Assembly: GCF_003086295.3 (NCBI RefSeq)
Contig: NC_092052.1
Coordinates: 26,387,427 to 26,451,426, forward strand
Source: Arachis hypogaea
Lineage: Eukaryota > Streptophyta > Magnoliopsida > Fabales > Fabaceae
Length of the DNA: 64,000 nt
Reading direction: 5' to 3'
Below, in pieces: positions 33,938 to 45,455 of this stretch; the first letter of the stretch is position 1; every line of letters begins with the position of its first letter. The position numbers and the translations under genes were made by a program. The notes beneath the pieces are model-generated. The model was not told where the DNA came from and made no database searches. It saw only the letters and a list, made by a program, of their open reading frames with translations.

Positions 33938-36900
33938 TCAAGTTGGTGCATAGATATCACACATGCCCAACTTGCTTAAGAATTTTGAAAAAACTTGACT
34001 TGAAACTGCTTTTGTAAGGATATCTGCCAGTTGATCTTCTGATCGAATCTTAGGTAACTCCAGAATCTTCTCATCTAGTTTCTCCTTAATGAAAAATCTA
34101 TCTATTTCCACATGCTTCGTACGATCATGTTGGACTGGATTATGAGCAATATCACATGCAGCCTTGTTGTCACAATACAATTGAATTGGTTGCTTGGGGG
34201 GAAAACCCAAATCCATCAAGAGGAGTCTTAGCCATAGTGTTTCACATAGTCCAAGTGCCATTCCTCTAAATTCAGCCTCTGCACTTGAACGTGCTACAAC
34301 ATTCTGCTTCTTGCTTCTCCAGGAAACAAGATTACCTCCTACAAAGGTGAAATAACCAGAAGTTGAACGTCGATCATCTATTGCCCCAGCCCAATCAGCA
34401 TCTGTATATGCATCCACATTTTGACAGTCTGCATTTTTAGTGAACAAGATTCCTTTTCCTGGAGAAGATTTCAGATATCTCAGAATACGTACCACTGCAT
34501 TCATATGTTGTTCACCAGGATTATGCATAAACTGGCTCACAACACTCAATGCATATGCAAGATCTGGCCTTGTGTGTGCCAAGTACATTAACCTTCCAAC
34601 CAATCTCTGGTATCGCCCTTTATCGACTGGCACTTGATTTGATTCAACTGATAACTTCAATCCTTCTTCCATTGGTGTATCAGCTGGCTGACAGGCTGAC
34701 ATGCCAGTTTCTTGTAACAAGTCTAAAGTATATTTTCTTTGAGATAGAAAAATACCTTTGATGGACCTAGACACTTCGATGCCAAGGAAGAATTTTAAAG
34801 GACCGAGGTCTTTCATTTCAAATTCTTTAAACAAGTAACTTTGTAATGCCTTTCTTTCTTCAGGATCATTTCCCGTTACTACCATGTCATCTACGTAAAC
34901 AATAAGTGCAGTTATCTTACCATGTTGTTTCTTCAAGAACAAAGTATGATCTGTATTGCTTTGATTGTAGCCGAAAGCCTTCATGGATTTGGTGAATCTT
35001 CCAAACCATGCCCTTGGAGATTGCTTAAGCCCATACAATGACTTTTTTAATCTGCACACCTTTTGAGTGTGTTTTTCTGGTATCATGCATCCTGGTGGAA
35101 GGTCCATGTAGACTACTTCAGACAACTCTCCATGTAGAAAGGCATTCTTCACATCAAACTGTTGTAATGGCCAGTTCAAATTAGAAGCTAAAGACAACAA
35201 GACTCGAATTGTGTTGATTTTGGCTACAGGTGCAAATGTTTCTGTATAATCAATTCCATAGACCTGAGTGTACCCTTTAGCCACTAGTCTTGCTTTAAAG
35301 CGTTCGACTGTACCATCTGCTTTGTACTTTACTGTATAAACCCATCTGCATCCGACTGTTTTCTTCCCGGGAGGACAATCAACAAGCTCCCAAGTCTCAT
35401 TTTTTTGCAAGGATTCCATCTCCTCATTCATAGCTGCCTTCCATCTCGGGTCGGCTAAGGCTTCCTGCACACTGTTAGGAATAGATACAGTAGATAATTG
35501 ATTTACAAATGATCGATTTGATTCAGACAAGCGGTGGTTAGACACATAATGACTCATAGGATATTTGACCTTACTAGAAATCTCAGGTTCATATGTGGGT
35601 TTAGGAATTCCTCTGGTGTGACGTGGTGGTAGTTGTTTTCTAGGTGGTTCAGTCATATCAGGAGCATCCTCAGCTAACGAATGGTTGTTTGGTGTATTGG
35701 TTTCTTGTGGTTCGAGGGATTCAGATGTCGATGATGGACTTGATACTTCCCTTTCTAGGTGCTCACCATTACCCAAGTTCAACTCATCCATATCTCGAGC
35801 ATTAAGTTCAGCAACCTCCTCTCTAGTAGAGGGTTCTACTTCTTTAGATATTTGAAGATCTAAAGTCAGAACTTCCTCTTGGTACTCCCCCTGAAGTTCA
35901 GGCTGAAGGGAAAAATACATTGTGTCTTCATGAAAGACGACATCCAATGTAATAAACATTCTTTGTGTTGGAGGATGATAACATCGATACCCTTTCTGGT
36001 AAGTAGCATATCCCACAAAAATACATTGCAATGCACGAGGACTCAATTTGTTGCGCTGGTGTTTATGGAGATGTACAAATGCTACACAACCAAAGATATG
36101 AGGAGGTAAGTTTGTTGTGGTAGCAGCTTCAGTAAAAGCTTCAGTAAGAGTTTGGTATGGTGTCTTGAAATCAATGGTACTGGAGGGAATTCGATTAATT
36201 AAATATGCTGCAGATGTAAGTGCTTCACCCCAATAACACAATGGCATATGAGCCTCTATCAATAGTGCACGAACAACTTCCAATAGGTGACGGTTTTTTC
36301 TCTCAGCCACCCCATTTTGTTGGGGTGTTTCAGGACAAGTAGTTTGATGAATGATTCCTTGTGCTTCCAAATACTGTTGAAAACTAGAACTCAAATATTC
36401 ACCTCCATTGTCACTTCGTAGAACCTTAACCTTTGCATCGTATTGAGTACAAATCATTTTGTGAAATTTTTGGAATAACATATTTACCTCACTTTTGGAT
36501 TTCATCAAACACACCCAAGTCATTCTTGTACAATCATCAATAAAAGTGACATACCAGCGTGCTCCACCTAAGGTAACTACTTTGGATGGACCCCAAACAT
36601 CAGAATGTATAACCATAAAAGGAATTAAACTTTTATTCAAACTTGAAGGAAATGAAGCACGATGGCTTTTTGCATATTCACAAGTATCACAACGGAAACT
36701 AGAAATATCAAATTTTGCAAATAAGCTAGGAAATAATTTTTTAAGATAACCAAATGAGGCATGTCCCAAACGTCGATGCCATAACCAGATATCAGATTTT
36801 CTTTTTGTTGCTTCATCGTTGTCCATTGTCAATGCTTGACACAGTTGATTCAAACTCTTTGACTCCATGTCTAAGTAATATAGATTCCCTCTCTTAACAC

Positions 36901-38269
36901 CACAACCAATCGTCTGCCTTGTTTGGATGTCCTTAAACACACAAAATTCAGGCCAAAAAATTACAACACAAAATAAAGCAGAGGTGATTTGAGATACTGA
37001 CAAAAGGTTATAATCCAAGGATGGAACAACTAAAACAGAATCCAAATTCAAAGTATCAGTAAGAGACAAGGATCCTTCTCCTATAACAGGAGCTGAGGTA
37101 CCATTAGCAGTAGAGACAAATTTTTTTGAGGAAGGTTTAAGGGATGGAACCTGTCTAGAATCAAAGGTCATGTGATCCGAAGCACCAGAGTCAATTATCC
37201 ATGTACTATTAGAAACAGGTGCGTAAATATTTAAAACTTTACCTCCATTACCTGCTGTTGCTACCAAAGCCGAGCCTTTTTTCTCAATATCTTGTTCTGC
37301 CTTTGATTCTACAACTGCAGAAGTGGAGTTCTTGTGTGAATTCTTCTTTCGTGGATCACGATTATGATCCCACCAATCCGGATATCCCACAAGTTCAAAA
37401 CAGCGACTTTTGGTATGGCCAGATTGATCACAATGGGCGCATCTATAAGTGGATTTGTTAGCACTAGCAGTAGATTTAAAATGATTGGAACCTGTTCGAT
37501 CTTGCTGATTGGGATACCAATTGGATTTGTGTTGAGTGGATCGGTTCCGGCTAACAAGGGCTGAAGCTTCAGGCTTCTCAGGTTCTCCTTTCATTGTTGC
37601 AAGCCGCACAGACTCACGACGAACCAGTGAGTAGCATTCTTCTAATTCAGGGATTGGATCTTTTCTCAAAATATCACCACGAATATGATCGAACTCACAA
37701 TCCAAACCAGCAAGAAAGATATGCACTCTTTGTCTCTCAATGGATTTGCGATACAGTTCTACATCTTTCTCACATTCCATACTCACCTTATTGCGATGAT
37801 CCAACTCACCAAAAATTTCGATTAATTCACCATAATAGATAGAAAGCGTTCTGCCATCTTGTTTGGCAGAGAAAGCCCTCTGATTCAAGGTGAAAACTTG
37901 CAGTTCATCGGCCCCATCATAGAAAGCTTTTGATAAAGCCTTCCAAATTTCACGAGCAGTAGGAAGACGGATATATCGCTTCATGATTTCTGGAGACATG
38001 GACATCAATAGCCATCTCTTGACTCTTTGGTTGTCTGTGTACCACTTGTCGTAACTTGCATCTTTTTCAGTCGGTGGTGCTGTTTTACCACGAATAAAGG
38101 AGAGTTTCTCCTTCTCAGCAATATGCATCTCCATCATCTGGCACCAAACATCATAGTTCGTTTCATTAAGAACAATTCCAGCATTGAAAGATGAATTTTC
38201 AGATTGAATAATGATGGGAGCAGTCTTAGTGCCAGAGGGTTCAGAGGGGTCAGACTCTGACTTGCCCAT
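33938..38269 (-). CDS. Copia gag-pol polyprotein, intact
   Basis: 1,443 codons from ATG 38,269 to TGA 33,938-33,940. The frame is open further upstream through the primer site, but the first ATG is at 38,269. In order: a UBN2-type gag; a CX2CX4HX4C zinc knuckle (CAHCDQSGHTKSRC); a protease with DSGA; an HHCC pre-integrase region (WHRRLGHASF ... CDTCEYAKSH); an integrase core with D (HSDVWGP), D (RSDNGGEY) and E (NGVAERKNRH); RT with FKARLVAKGYTQ and YVDD; and RNase H with DADWAG, SSAEAEF and CDNKAA. The order integrase before RT is the copia hallmark. All catalytic residues I can check are present. The stop codon abuts the polypurine tract. Confidence 0.95.
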   Translation of the reverse strand: MGKSESDPSEPSGTKTAPIIIQSENSSFNAGIVLNETNYDVWCQMMEMHIAEKEKLSFIRGKTAPPTEKDASYDKWYTDNQRVKRWLLMSMSPEIMKRYIRLPTAREIWKALSKAFYDGADELQVFTLNQRAFSAKQDGRTLSIYYGELIEIFGELDHRNKVSMECEKDVELYRKSIERQRVHIFLAGLDCEFDHIRGDILRKDPIPELEECYSLVRRESVRLATMKGEPEKPEASALVSRNRSTQHKSNWYPNQQDRTGSNHFKSTASANKSTYRCAHCDQSGHTKSRCFELVGYPDWWDHNRDPRKKNSHKNSTSAVVESKAEQDIEKKGSALVATAGNGGKVLNIYAPVSNSTWIIDSGASDHMTFDSRQVPSLKPSSKKFVSTANGTSAPVIGEGSLSLTDTLNLDSVLVVPSLDYNLLSVSQITSALFCVVIFWPEFCVFKDIQTRQTIGCGVKRGNLYYLDMESKSLNQLCQALTMDNDEATKRKSDIWLWHRRLGHASFGYLKKLFPSLFAKFDISSFRCDTCEYAKSHRASFPSSLNKSLIPFMVIHSDVWGPSKVVTLGGARWYVTFIDDCTRMTWVCLMKSKSEVNMLFQKFHKMICTQYDAKVKVLRSDNGGEYLSSSFQQYLEAQGIIHQTTCPETPQQNGVAERKNRHLLEVVRALLIEAHMPLCYWGEALTSAAYLINRIPSSTIDFKTPYQTLTEAFTEAATTTNLPPHIFGCVAFVHLHKHQRNKLSPRALQCIFVGYATYQKGYRCYHPPTQRMFITLDVVFHEDTMYFSLQPELQGEYQEEVLTLDLQISKEVEPSTREEVAELNARDMDELNLGNGEHLEREVSSPSSTSESLEPQETNTPNNHSLAEDAPDMTEPPRKQLPPRHTRGIPKPTYEPEISSKVKYPMSHYVSNHRLSESNRSFVNQLSTVSIPNSVQEALADPRWKAAMNEEMESLQKNETWELVDCPPGKKTVGCRWVYTVKYKADGTVERFKARLVAKGYTQVYGIDYTETFAPVAKINTIRVLLSLASNLNWPLQQFDVKNAFLHGELSEVVYMDLPPGCMIPEKHTQKVCRLKKSLYGLKQSPRAWFGRFTKSMKAFGYNQSNTDHTLFLKKQHGKITALIVYVDDMVVTGNDPEERKALQSYLFKEFEMKDLGPLKFFLGIEVSRSIKGIFLSQRKYTLDLLQETGMSACQPADTPMEEGLKLSVESNQVPVDKGRYQRLVGRLMYLAHTRPDLAYALSVVSQFMHNPGEQHMNAVVRILRYLKSSPGKGILFTKNADCQNVDAYTDADWAGAIDDRRSTSGYFTFVGGNLVSWRSKKQNVVARSSAEAEFRGMALGLCETLWLRLLLMDLGFPPKQPIQLYCDNKAACDIAHNPVQHDRTKHVEIDRFFIKEKLDEKILELPKIRSEDQLADILTKAVSSQVFSKFLSKLGMCDIYAPT

Positions 38270-38287
38270 TGTACTAGACGTAACCTG

Positions 38288-38301
38288 GGCTCCTGATACC
38301 A
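38288..38301 (-). other. Primer-binding site of the copia element, initiator Met-tRNA type
   Basis: The minus strand reads TGGTATCAGGAGCC immediately after the 5' LTR. Confidence 0.88.
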
Positions 38302-38519
38302 AGTTTATTTTATGAGAAGAAAATCAATTGTATTCTCTCATAATATTTCAACGTATATGTACACATATATAGAAAAATTGTTTACTATTCTAGGCCCTAT
38401 CTTTTAGCTACTGACCCTATAATTTAGTATTCTAATTTATAGCTTCCATATTTACAAAAAAAGAGATCCCTAAAAATAAGTTATAGAATTTCTATAATTA
38501 AGTATAAGAAATCTCAACA
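38302..38519 (-). repeat. 5' LTR of the copia element
   Basis: 218 bp; followed on the plus strand by the TSD ATGTG and the rest of the Helitron. Confidence 0.95.
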
Positions 38520-39302
38520 ATGTGGCGCTCATACGTTGAGTTTGAGAATTTATTTGCTTATGTATCATCACTAAAAATTTTTAGATTTATATTTATAAAT
38601 TATAAATTATTATTTACTTAGGTTGTTATTTTCAAATTTTAAATTATTTGTTTGGGTTATTATACTTAGGTTATTATTTTTTAAATTTTAAATTATTTTA
38701 TTTAGGTTGTTATTTTTTAAATTTTAATACTATTTTTTAAAAATTTGTTGATTCTTTTTAGCATTATTTTTAAAATTTTTCTAGATTTTTTTGAGTCTGG
38801 GAGTTTATTTGCTTAGGTGTCGTCATTCGAAATTTTTAGATTTATATTTATAAATTATAAATTATTATTTTCTTAGGTTGTTATTTTCAAATTTTAAATT
38901 ATTTGTTTGGGTTGTTATACTTAGGTTGTTATTTTTTAAATTTTAAATTATTTTATTTAAGTTGTTATTTTTTAAATTTTAACACTATTTTTTAAAAATT
39001 TGTTGATTCTTTTTAGCATTATTTTTTAAATTTTTGTAGATTATTTTCAAAAATTATAGCTACATACGTAAATTTAAATATATTTATGTTAATTTAGAAT
39101 TTTTAAAATTGTTAATATATTTATTTACTTTATCTACAAATTTAATTCAAATTTAAATTAAAGTCAATCAAATTTAAAAAATTTTAGTTATGAGTCAACT
39201 ATAAAAGTATAAATTATGATATGTGTATAGCATCACAATTTAAAGTACATCAAACCCTTTCTTTACATACATCCAAAATCTAAAATTTCTCTACTTATTC
39301 CA

Positions 39303-40795
39303 ATGGCTGGTATTCACAAAATCGCAGAAATCAATTCTACAATCGACAATTTGTTTGTACATATACGAGTGATACGGTTATGGACACTACCAAGTTACGG
39401 AAATTCTTCATTGCCATACTCAATTGAGATGGTTTGGTTTGATGAAGCCGTGAGTTTTCTACTAATAATTTTATATTTTATTTTAAATTTATTTGTTTAT
39501 CCCCAACTAATTGTTCTTTGATTTTTGTTTATCAATTCTAGGGAAGAAAAATATACGTCTCGGTTAAGAGGGTTCTTGTGTCTCGATTCGTGAATTTGAT
39601 AAACGAAGGAATATCTTACCAAATAAGATATTATAGATGCTGTTTGTGTTGTTTTGGCTACTATAAGTCATATTATAGATACTCCAGACTGGTAGTACGA
39701 TCAATGTGAATGCAACAGGTCCACATATGCTTTTACAAAAACTTTCAAATGTTCAAGTTGTGGCCGTCTCATTTTATCCATAACTCCAAAGTTGGAGTTA
39801 TTTATTTATTTTTTTTAATTTAAAGTCTAATCACAATGAATTAGATATTGAATAAGTCTATGTTTAACATTTTTTTATATTATTTTTTTTATTAAGCAAA
39901 TACCAAATAAAGCCTGGTGTCATTGATGACTGTGACTGTGCATGTTTTGTAGTCTTTGACAAGGAGGCAAAACAAGTTTTGAAAAAGAGATGTGTAGAGA
40001 TACTTGATTCACTCCTATTGGTAAGTTCTAACTAATATTTATTTCTAAAAACATTACTAAAGATATTTTTTATGCTAATTTTTATATTATTTATTATTAA
40101 TATATTATATAATACCCTGCAGAAAGGAGATCTATCGGATACACCTACACTTTTTCTCAACCTAATTGATAAGACCTTTTTTTTCATTGTTGAAGTTTAA
40201 ATATATGATAATCCATATTTTTCACATTCTTATAAAGTTAAGAAGATGACTGATAATATGGACCTCATAAATAAATTCAAAAAGGCTCACCCTATTCAAA
40301 TTGTGAGTACAGTTATAAGTGTACTTTTTATTAAAAATTAGTTTATTTTTCTCTTTCTTGGTCATTAGTAGTATCTAATTTATAAATAATAATTAATAAC
40401 TAATTATAATTTTAGGATGTTAACTATATCGGTGGTTCGCTTCTAACTTCAAAGGCATCCTCAATCATTGAAGGGGAGAAAGTAGAAGGTGCTAAGGTAT
40501 TTGTTCAAAAAATGAATTTTTTGTTTGTTTGTTTTCTAAAAGTTAAATCTTTATTTTATTCAAAAAATATTATTGAGATAAAATCAAATGTGAGAAGGAA
40601 GTCTTTAATTTAACGTAGTATTTTATACAGAATTTGTTGCTTGAATTCTCTAATGAAGTTGCGGACAATGATGAATCCGAAGTGTTGAAAAATGCTATTA
40701 CACCAACCAAGCGACTATCCTCGGAGTCGGAAGATTCGAAGGTGCAAGGAGATACCTCAACTTGCAAGAAGATCAAGATTGAGAATGAAACTTGA
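39303..40795 (+). pseudogene. Helitron-encoded RPA70-like protein, decayed
   Basis: Exon 1 (39,303-39,449) reads an RPA/OB-fold start (IHKIAEINSTIDNL ... HIRVIRLWTLPSYG). A GT...AG intron is at 39,450-39,541 and exon 2 begins GRKIYVSVKRVLVSRF. Later pieces are near 39,895-40,020 (DCDCACFVVFDKEAKQVL), 40,415-40,500 and 40,630-40,795, ending TPTKRLSSESEDSKVQ ... KKIKIENET. Between them the frames are broken, so I call it a pseudogene. Plant Helitrons commonly carry RPA-like genes, thought to bind single-stranded DNA during replication; here it supports the Helitron call. Confidence 0.72.
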
Positions 40796-41927
40796 GAATT
40801 TGGATGCACATGTTTTGGAATCTCTTTTAGAGTCTATCTAATAGAATAATACCAACAAGTATATGTTTGTTTTGGTGGAAACATTATCTTTTCTTGAGTT
40901 GTTATTTTTCTTTTGATTCTTTTCGATTTTTATGTTTGGAATTTAGAATTTTTTAAAATATAAATTGAAGTTATTTGGTTATTACTTGTGGTTTTATTTT
41001 TAACTTGATTCGCACCGTTGATATTCTATTAATTTCTAATTTAGTATTTAATGTCATAAAGTTATAAATTTCTCATATGAATTATTGTTGATACAATTAA
41101 GTTAGTTATTAATTTTTAATGTGTACTTATTTTTAAAAAAAATCAATTATAACTTTTAATGAAAGTATTATGTAAATTTAAATTCAAATAAACTTTTTTT
41201 TTTAATTTTTAATTAAGCAATTGGATTTGAGAATATTTTTTAAAACTTTATATAATTTATAAGCTACTATGCTAATTACAAAAGATTATATTAAAGTAAA
41301 TAGAATTATTAGTCTTATTAAAATGTAAGGTTATTTATACTTTTTAAAAGAAAATTTTAATTTGACATTCTTCTATACTAAATTCTGTTTCTAATGTTGT
41401 TTCGAAAAAATTAAATTAATTCAGGAAATTCTATTTAAAAATTTAAAATTTGTACTAGCTAATTAGAAAACTTTATTTAGAATTTTGAAATTTGAAATTC
41501 TAATACTAATTCATAATTAAGTGACTCCTTAACCATTTCGATTTTTAAATTTAAATTTTTATACTTGCCACATTTATAAATTTTCTCTTTACTCAATTTA
41601 CATTGTTATATTTTAGATTGTTTCTCTACAATAGAAGTATTTTCATTTTTTCTCTCTTTTTAAATATTTTTTTCTAAATTTACGTAATTTATAAGGTTAT
41701 TAATTTTTAGATTGTATTTAATTTTATTTATTTTTATCGACAAATAATAGGATTAATACTATTTATGACAAAATTAATAAAAATTATTTTTAAATTAATA
41801 AATTCCTATATTCCTAATGAACAACAAACGTTTTAATTAGAAAACTTTATTTAAAATTTTAAAATTTGAAATTCTAATACTAATTCCTATGTTCTTAATC
41901 ATAAATATTCTAATCTCTTCTTTAGAT

Positions 41928-42780
41928 CAAGATGAAGGTAAAATGAAGAGATTTGCTAATTGAATATTTGATGTTGAAAATAGAAATATTGGTTCTGTTG
42001 TTGGTGATGAATCAAAAATTGAAATTCCAGATAATCTATTGATTACAACTACTGATGACCCTCTATCTCTCTCATTTGGTAGACTTTGCATATCCAAATT
42101 TGTTGCAAAATATGTCAGATTACATGTATTTTTAGAGTAGGGCAATTCTTGAACCCACGCTTGAGAGTGTCGAGAAGGTAAACGATTTTGTCTTGACAAT
42201 CTTTTCAGAAATGGAAAAGGAGTATTTGAGTTTTGACACAACATGTCAAGCTGATGAGAATGAAGATGTACAACAAGAGTGGTTTACACCAGAGTTCCTA
42301 AATGACATTAAATATTCGGGACTATCCAATCACAAGTTGAATTTGAAGTCAGGAGTCGCTATAATACTACTGCGAAACATAGACCAGACTTTAGGTTTAT
42401 GCAACGGGACAAGATTAATAATTAATGAACTTGGCAGCAACGTAATTGGAGCGACGGTAGTGACCGGTAGAAATATTGGAGATAAAATTTCAAGAATGAA
42501 CTTGATCCCTTCAGATTTAGGATTGCCATTTAAGTTCCAACGGAGACAATTTCCATTAATAATATGCTTTGCAATGACCATTAACAAGAGTCAGGGTCAA
42601 TCATTATCACATGTAGGACTTTACTTGCCAAAATCAGTGTCCACCCATGGACAACTTTATGTTGCTTTGTCAAGAATTAAGAGTCGCAGTGGTTTCAGGG
42701 TTTTAATTCTAGACGAATACGGCAATCCAAAGTCATTAACAATAAACGTCGTGTTCAAAGAAATTTTTAATAATATTTAG
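41928..42780 (+). pseudogene. C-terminal Pif1-type helicase remnant of the Helitron
   Basis: The open part (42,193-42,780) contains GVAIILLRNIDQTLGLCNGT, FAMTINKSQGQSL and HGQLYVALSRIKSR, the C-terminal motifs of Helitron Pif1-type helicases. Upstream (41,928-42,190) the match continues (VVGDESKIEIPDNLLITTTD) with stops and frame changes. The N-terminal helicase motifs and Rep nuclease are missing. The ATG at 42,193 is internal, not a real start. Confidence 0.85.
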
Positions 42781-43248
42781 GTAAGAATAATATTATTTTC
42801 ATTTTAATAGCATGTTATAATTTACACTTTTATATAAAATATTTACTGTAGATATAACTAATTTATCTACAGCTTCATTTTCAGATTTGAGATGAAATGT
42901 GTAACAAGGAGCATAACATCATATTCCAATTGCTTTTCTAATGAAGTTAATAAGATACTAGGTTGTTGATAAATTTTTATTAGCCTTTTAATATAAAATT
43001 TAGTGTAAAATTGACATGCTATTATTACAGTTATATATATTCTTATTTTTTTCATGTCTCTCTCCTTATAGTTCAAGAATATTATAGACTTCAAATTCTT
43101 CTATTTATTTTTTACTTTAAATAAAGATAAAACAACCTGTTCAGTACATTTATTATATAATGACGATGATCGTGTTATACTAAACTAAAAAAATTTATGA
43201 TTATAAAATATTATTTTTAATTTAATATGTCAAATTTAAATATAAGTC

Positions 43249-43274
43249 CGTGCATCGCACGAATTTAACACTAG
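43249..43274 (+). other. Helitron 3' terminal hairpin and CTAG end
   Basis: CGTGC-ATC-GCACG stem-loop, a 9-nt spacer, CTAG, then host T. Confidence 0.9.
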
Positions 43275-43949
43275 TAAATTTCTAATTTGGAAGGTTATCA
43301 TAAATTCAGTCCCGGGTGACATTAATTTTATGGCGGTGGCTTTATATGGAGGTTGTAGATTGGCCTTTTACAAGCCAAGTAATAGGAGATGGCTGAAATT
43401 ACCAGCAAGGGATGATCCATGTTTTCAAGATGTCATATTTTTTCAACAGAAGATATATGCAATAGAACATGATGGGCGGCTATACGAAATTGATACAACG
43501 ACAAAAGCAGGGCCCGTGGTAAGAATTTTTAAACCATGACTCCATTTGATACTGTTAAAGACATTAATCAAAAATATCTGATTGCGACTGCTGATGGAAG
43601 TTTATTGATAGTGATAATACATCTTATTAATTTGATTTGTGGGGAAGATGAACGTTACTATAAGACAACCAGATTCGATATTTATGAATTGAAGGAAAAT
43701 TCAAATGCATGGTCAAGGATTAGTAGTTTGGGAAATTATATACTGGTAATTGGATTGAATGCTTCTGTTCAAATGTTTGCTGGCGATCTTTTAAATTCCA
43801 AAGAAAATCAAATCTACTTTACAGATAGCTTGGTTGAAGAGCAATCAATAGTAGAGACTTATTATCATAACATTGGCATCTTCAATTTAGAAGATGGGAG
43901 TTGCCAAGAAGTGTTATCAGATGTTAACTTTTTTTGTCCTCCTGTTTGA

Positions 43950-45447
43950 ATACTCCCCAATGGTAAAACTTAACTAGTGCAACGGGGGTATGACCTCCCA
44001 AATTTTTTTATAAAAAGATTAGTAGTAATTTTTCAAAAAATAAAGAGTAGTTTAGTTCACTTAAATATTTTATTATAATTTAGGGTACCTAAATTTAAAT
44101 CTTATCTCATATTTTTATTGCATAATAATTTTTAGAGTGGGCCAATCATCATTATAAAAATATGTTTTGCTTCTCATTCTAAAATTAGGTATTTTTTATT
44201 TATTTAATTTAATTTTTTTATATGATAAAAAATATTAGAATATTCAATAAGTATTGATATTATTGTATTTGTATAAATTGATAAAAAAATTAATAAATAT
44301 TATAAATTTTAATATTTATTTTTCTAATTTTTTTTATATATTTTACAGGATATATATTCAAATTTTTATACAAAATAATAATAAAAAATCAAAAAATTTA
44401 TACATTTTTTAAGAGGAAGACTAATATTCAAGAAGGAGAACATATATATAACTTCTACAATATCAACACATAAATAATTCTTCTACTTTAATGAATCACA
44501 AAAAAAGTGAAATACAACCTTCAAAAATTCAAAAAATTACATCAGATGAGTTTGACCTTAAATTTTTGGTCCCCAAAATTTTATTTCAAACTCCACCACT
44601 GCCCATAACTTTGTTTTTCTTTTTTTATCTTAGACTTTTAGTTTTTGCTTTTACAAAGTATTGTGTTTAGATCATTTAGAATCTTCATCATTGAATCTTT
44701 TAATTTATTCTTTGGTCAAGGAATGCTTATGCCTTTCTTTAAAATTACGAGTACACAAGCTTGTGTGACATACAAAGTTAACTTATATTTAATTATTTTA
44801 GTCAAATATCTTTATATAAATAGATAATGATAAAAAAAAAGGTTGTATATACAACATTGCTTTATAAATAGGGTTTATTTTTTCGGAAGGGATGTAAATG
44901 AAATTTTTTTTAGCGAAGAAATTAGTTTTAGAGAATAGAGAGGGAAAAATTATATCTTTTTAGGCATTTATTATTCATTAAATATAAATTATTCTAGAAA
45001 ATTTTTTATTTAAAATTATATATTTTCTTTCTATATAGCGACTTAAGTTACATGCGTTATAAAAATACAAACTTTTAAAGAATTCAATTTTAGTTTAAAA
45101 TTTTAAATTCAATTTACATTTACATTAAAATTGTGAGAACTGAATCGGTCCTAGAATCGGTCACATAATTGGTTTAATGATTTAAAAGTCCAACTGAAAT
45201 CGAATCATAGTTAAACTAATTTAATTAAATATATAATAAAATTATTAAAAATTTAATATACAATTTTAAATATTTAAATTCAATAATTTTTAAATTAATA
45301 AAATTTAAAATTTTTATAATTTTACATAATAATTTATTCATATTTAATTATTAAAAATTCACAAAATAAAAGATTTTTAATTAGTCTCCAAGATCTAAAT
45401 TTTTTCCGCATGAAGTTAGTTGATCAAGAAAACAAGGACCCGTATAG
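43950..45447. other. AT-rich intergenic stretch
   Basis: No credible gene. Around 44,565-44,605 there is a CAGTGGTGGAG-like end (read inversely) that could be a hAT terminus, but I could not find its partner. Confidence 0.5.
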
Positions 45448-45455
45448 TCCTAAAG

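Larger units (their letters stand above)
33713..38519 (-). mobile_element. Intact Ty1/copia retrotransposon, 4,807 bp
   Basis: Perfect 5-bp TSD ATGTG (33,708-33,712 and 38,520-38,524). The two 218-bp LTRs are identical base for base by eye. An initiator-Met primer site, one uninterrupted gag-pol ORF and a polypurine tract (AAGGGGAG, within 33,931-33,939) are all present. It lies 41 bp inside the 5' end of the Helitron. The LTR starts TGTTGAG and ends AAACT rather than CA. Identical LTRs mean a recent insertion. Confidence 0.95.
33672..43274 (+). mobile_element. Helitron with RPA-like gene and helicase remnant, carrying a nested copia
   Basis: The 5' end is A|TCTTTATAGTAATAT (TC at 33,672). 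The 3' end is CTAG (43,271-43,274) followed by T, preceded by the hairpin CGTGC-ATC-GCACG (43,249-43,261) 9 nt upstream, which is diagnostic for Helitrons. There is no TSD, and insertion is between A and T. Without the copia insertion and its TSD copy it is about 4.8 kb. It keeps an RPA-like gene (39,303-40,795) and only the C-terminal part of a Pif1-type helicase; no Rep (rolling-circle) domain is recognisable, so it is non-autonomous. Confidence 0.88.
33190..43949 (+). pseudogene. F-box/DUF295-type gene split by a Helitron
   Basis: The two coding pieces are 33,190-33,671 and 43,275-43,949. The first starts with a degenerate F-box (DEFTKRLHLYDDYLQLRLV, then CKQW) and leads into a beta-propeller-like region (IRMLNPLT). 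The second has the DUF295 features LAFYKPSNRRW, IYAIEHDGRLYEID and, in a shifted frame, DIYELKENSNAWSRI and a C-terminal IGIFNLEDGS. Joining 33,671 to 43,275 keeps the frame, so the Helitron sits exactly in coding sequence. A separate frameshift lies near 43,533. Such proteins act as substrate adaptors of SCF ubiquitin ligases. This copy is broken at two points and should be inactive. Confidence 0.85.

Noticed and set aside
33938..38302. Copia ORF start at 38,302
   Set aside because: That codon is TTG inside the primer-binding site; the first ATG in frame is at 38,269.
42193..42780. Independent 195-codon helicase gene
   Set aside because: It is the C-terminal part of a Pif1-type helicase whose upstream sequence is present but broken, so the ATG is internal.
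43950..44610. A further hAT-like element
   Set aside because: Only one plausible terminus (near 44,600) is visible and no matching end or TSD was found.
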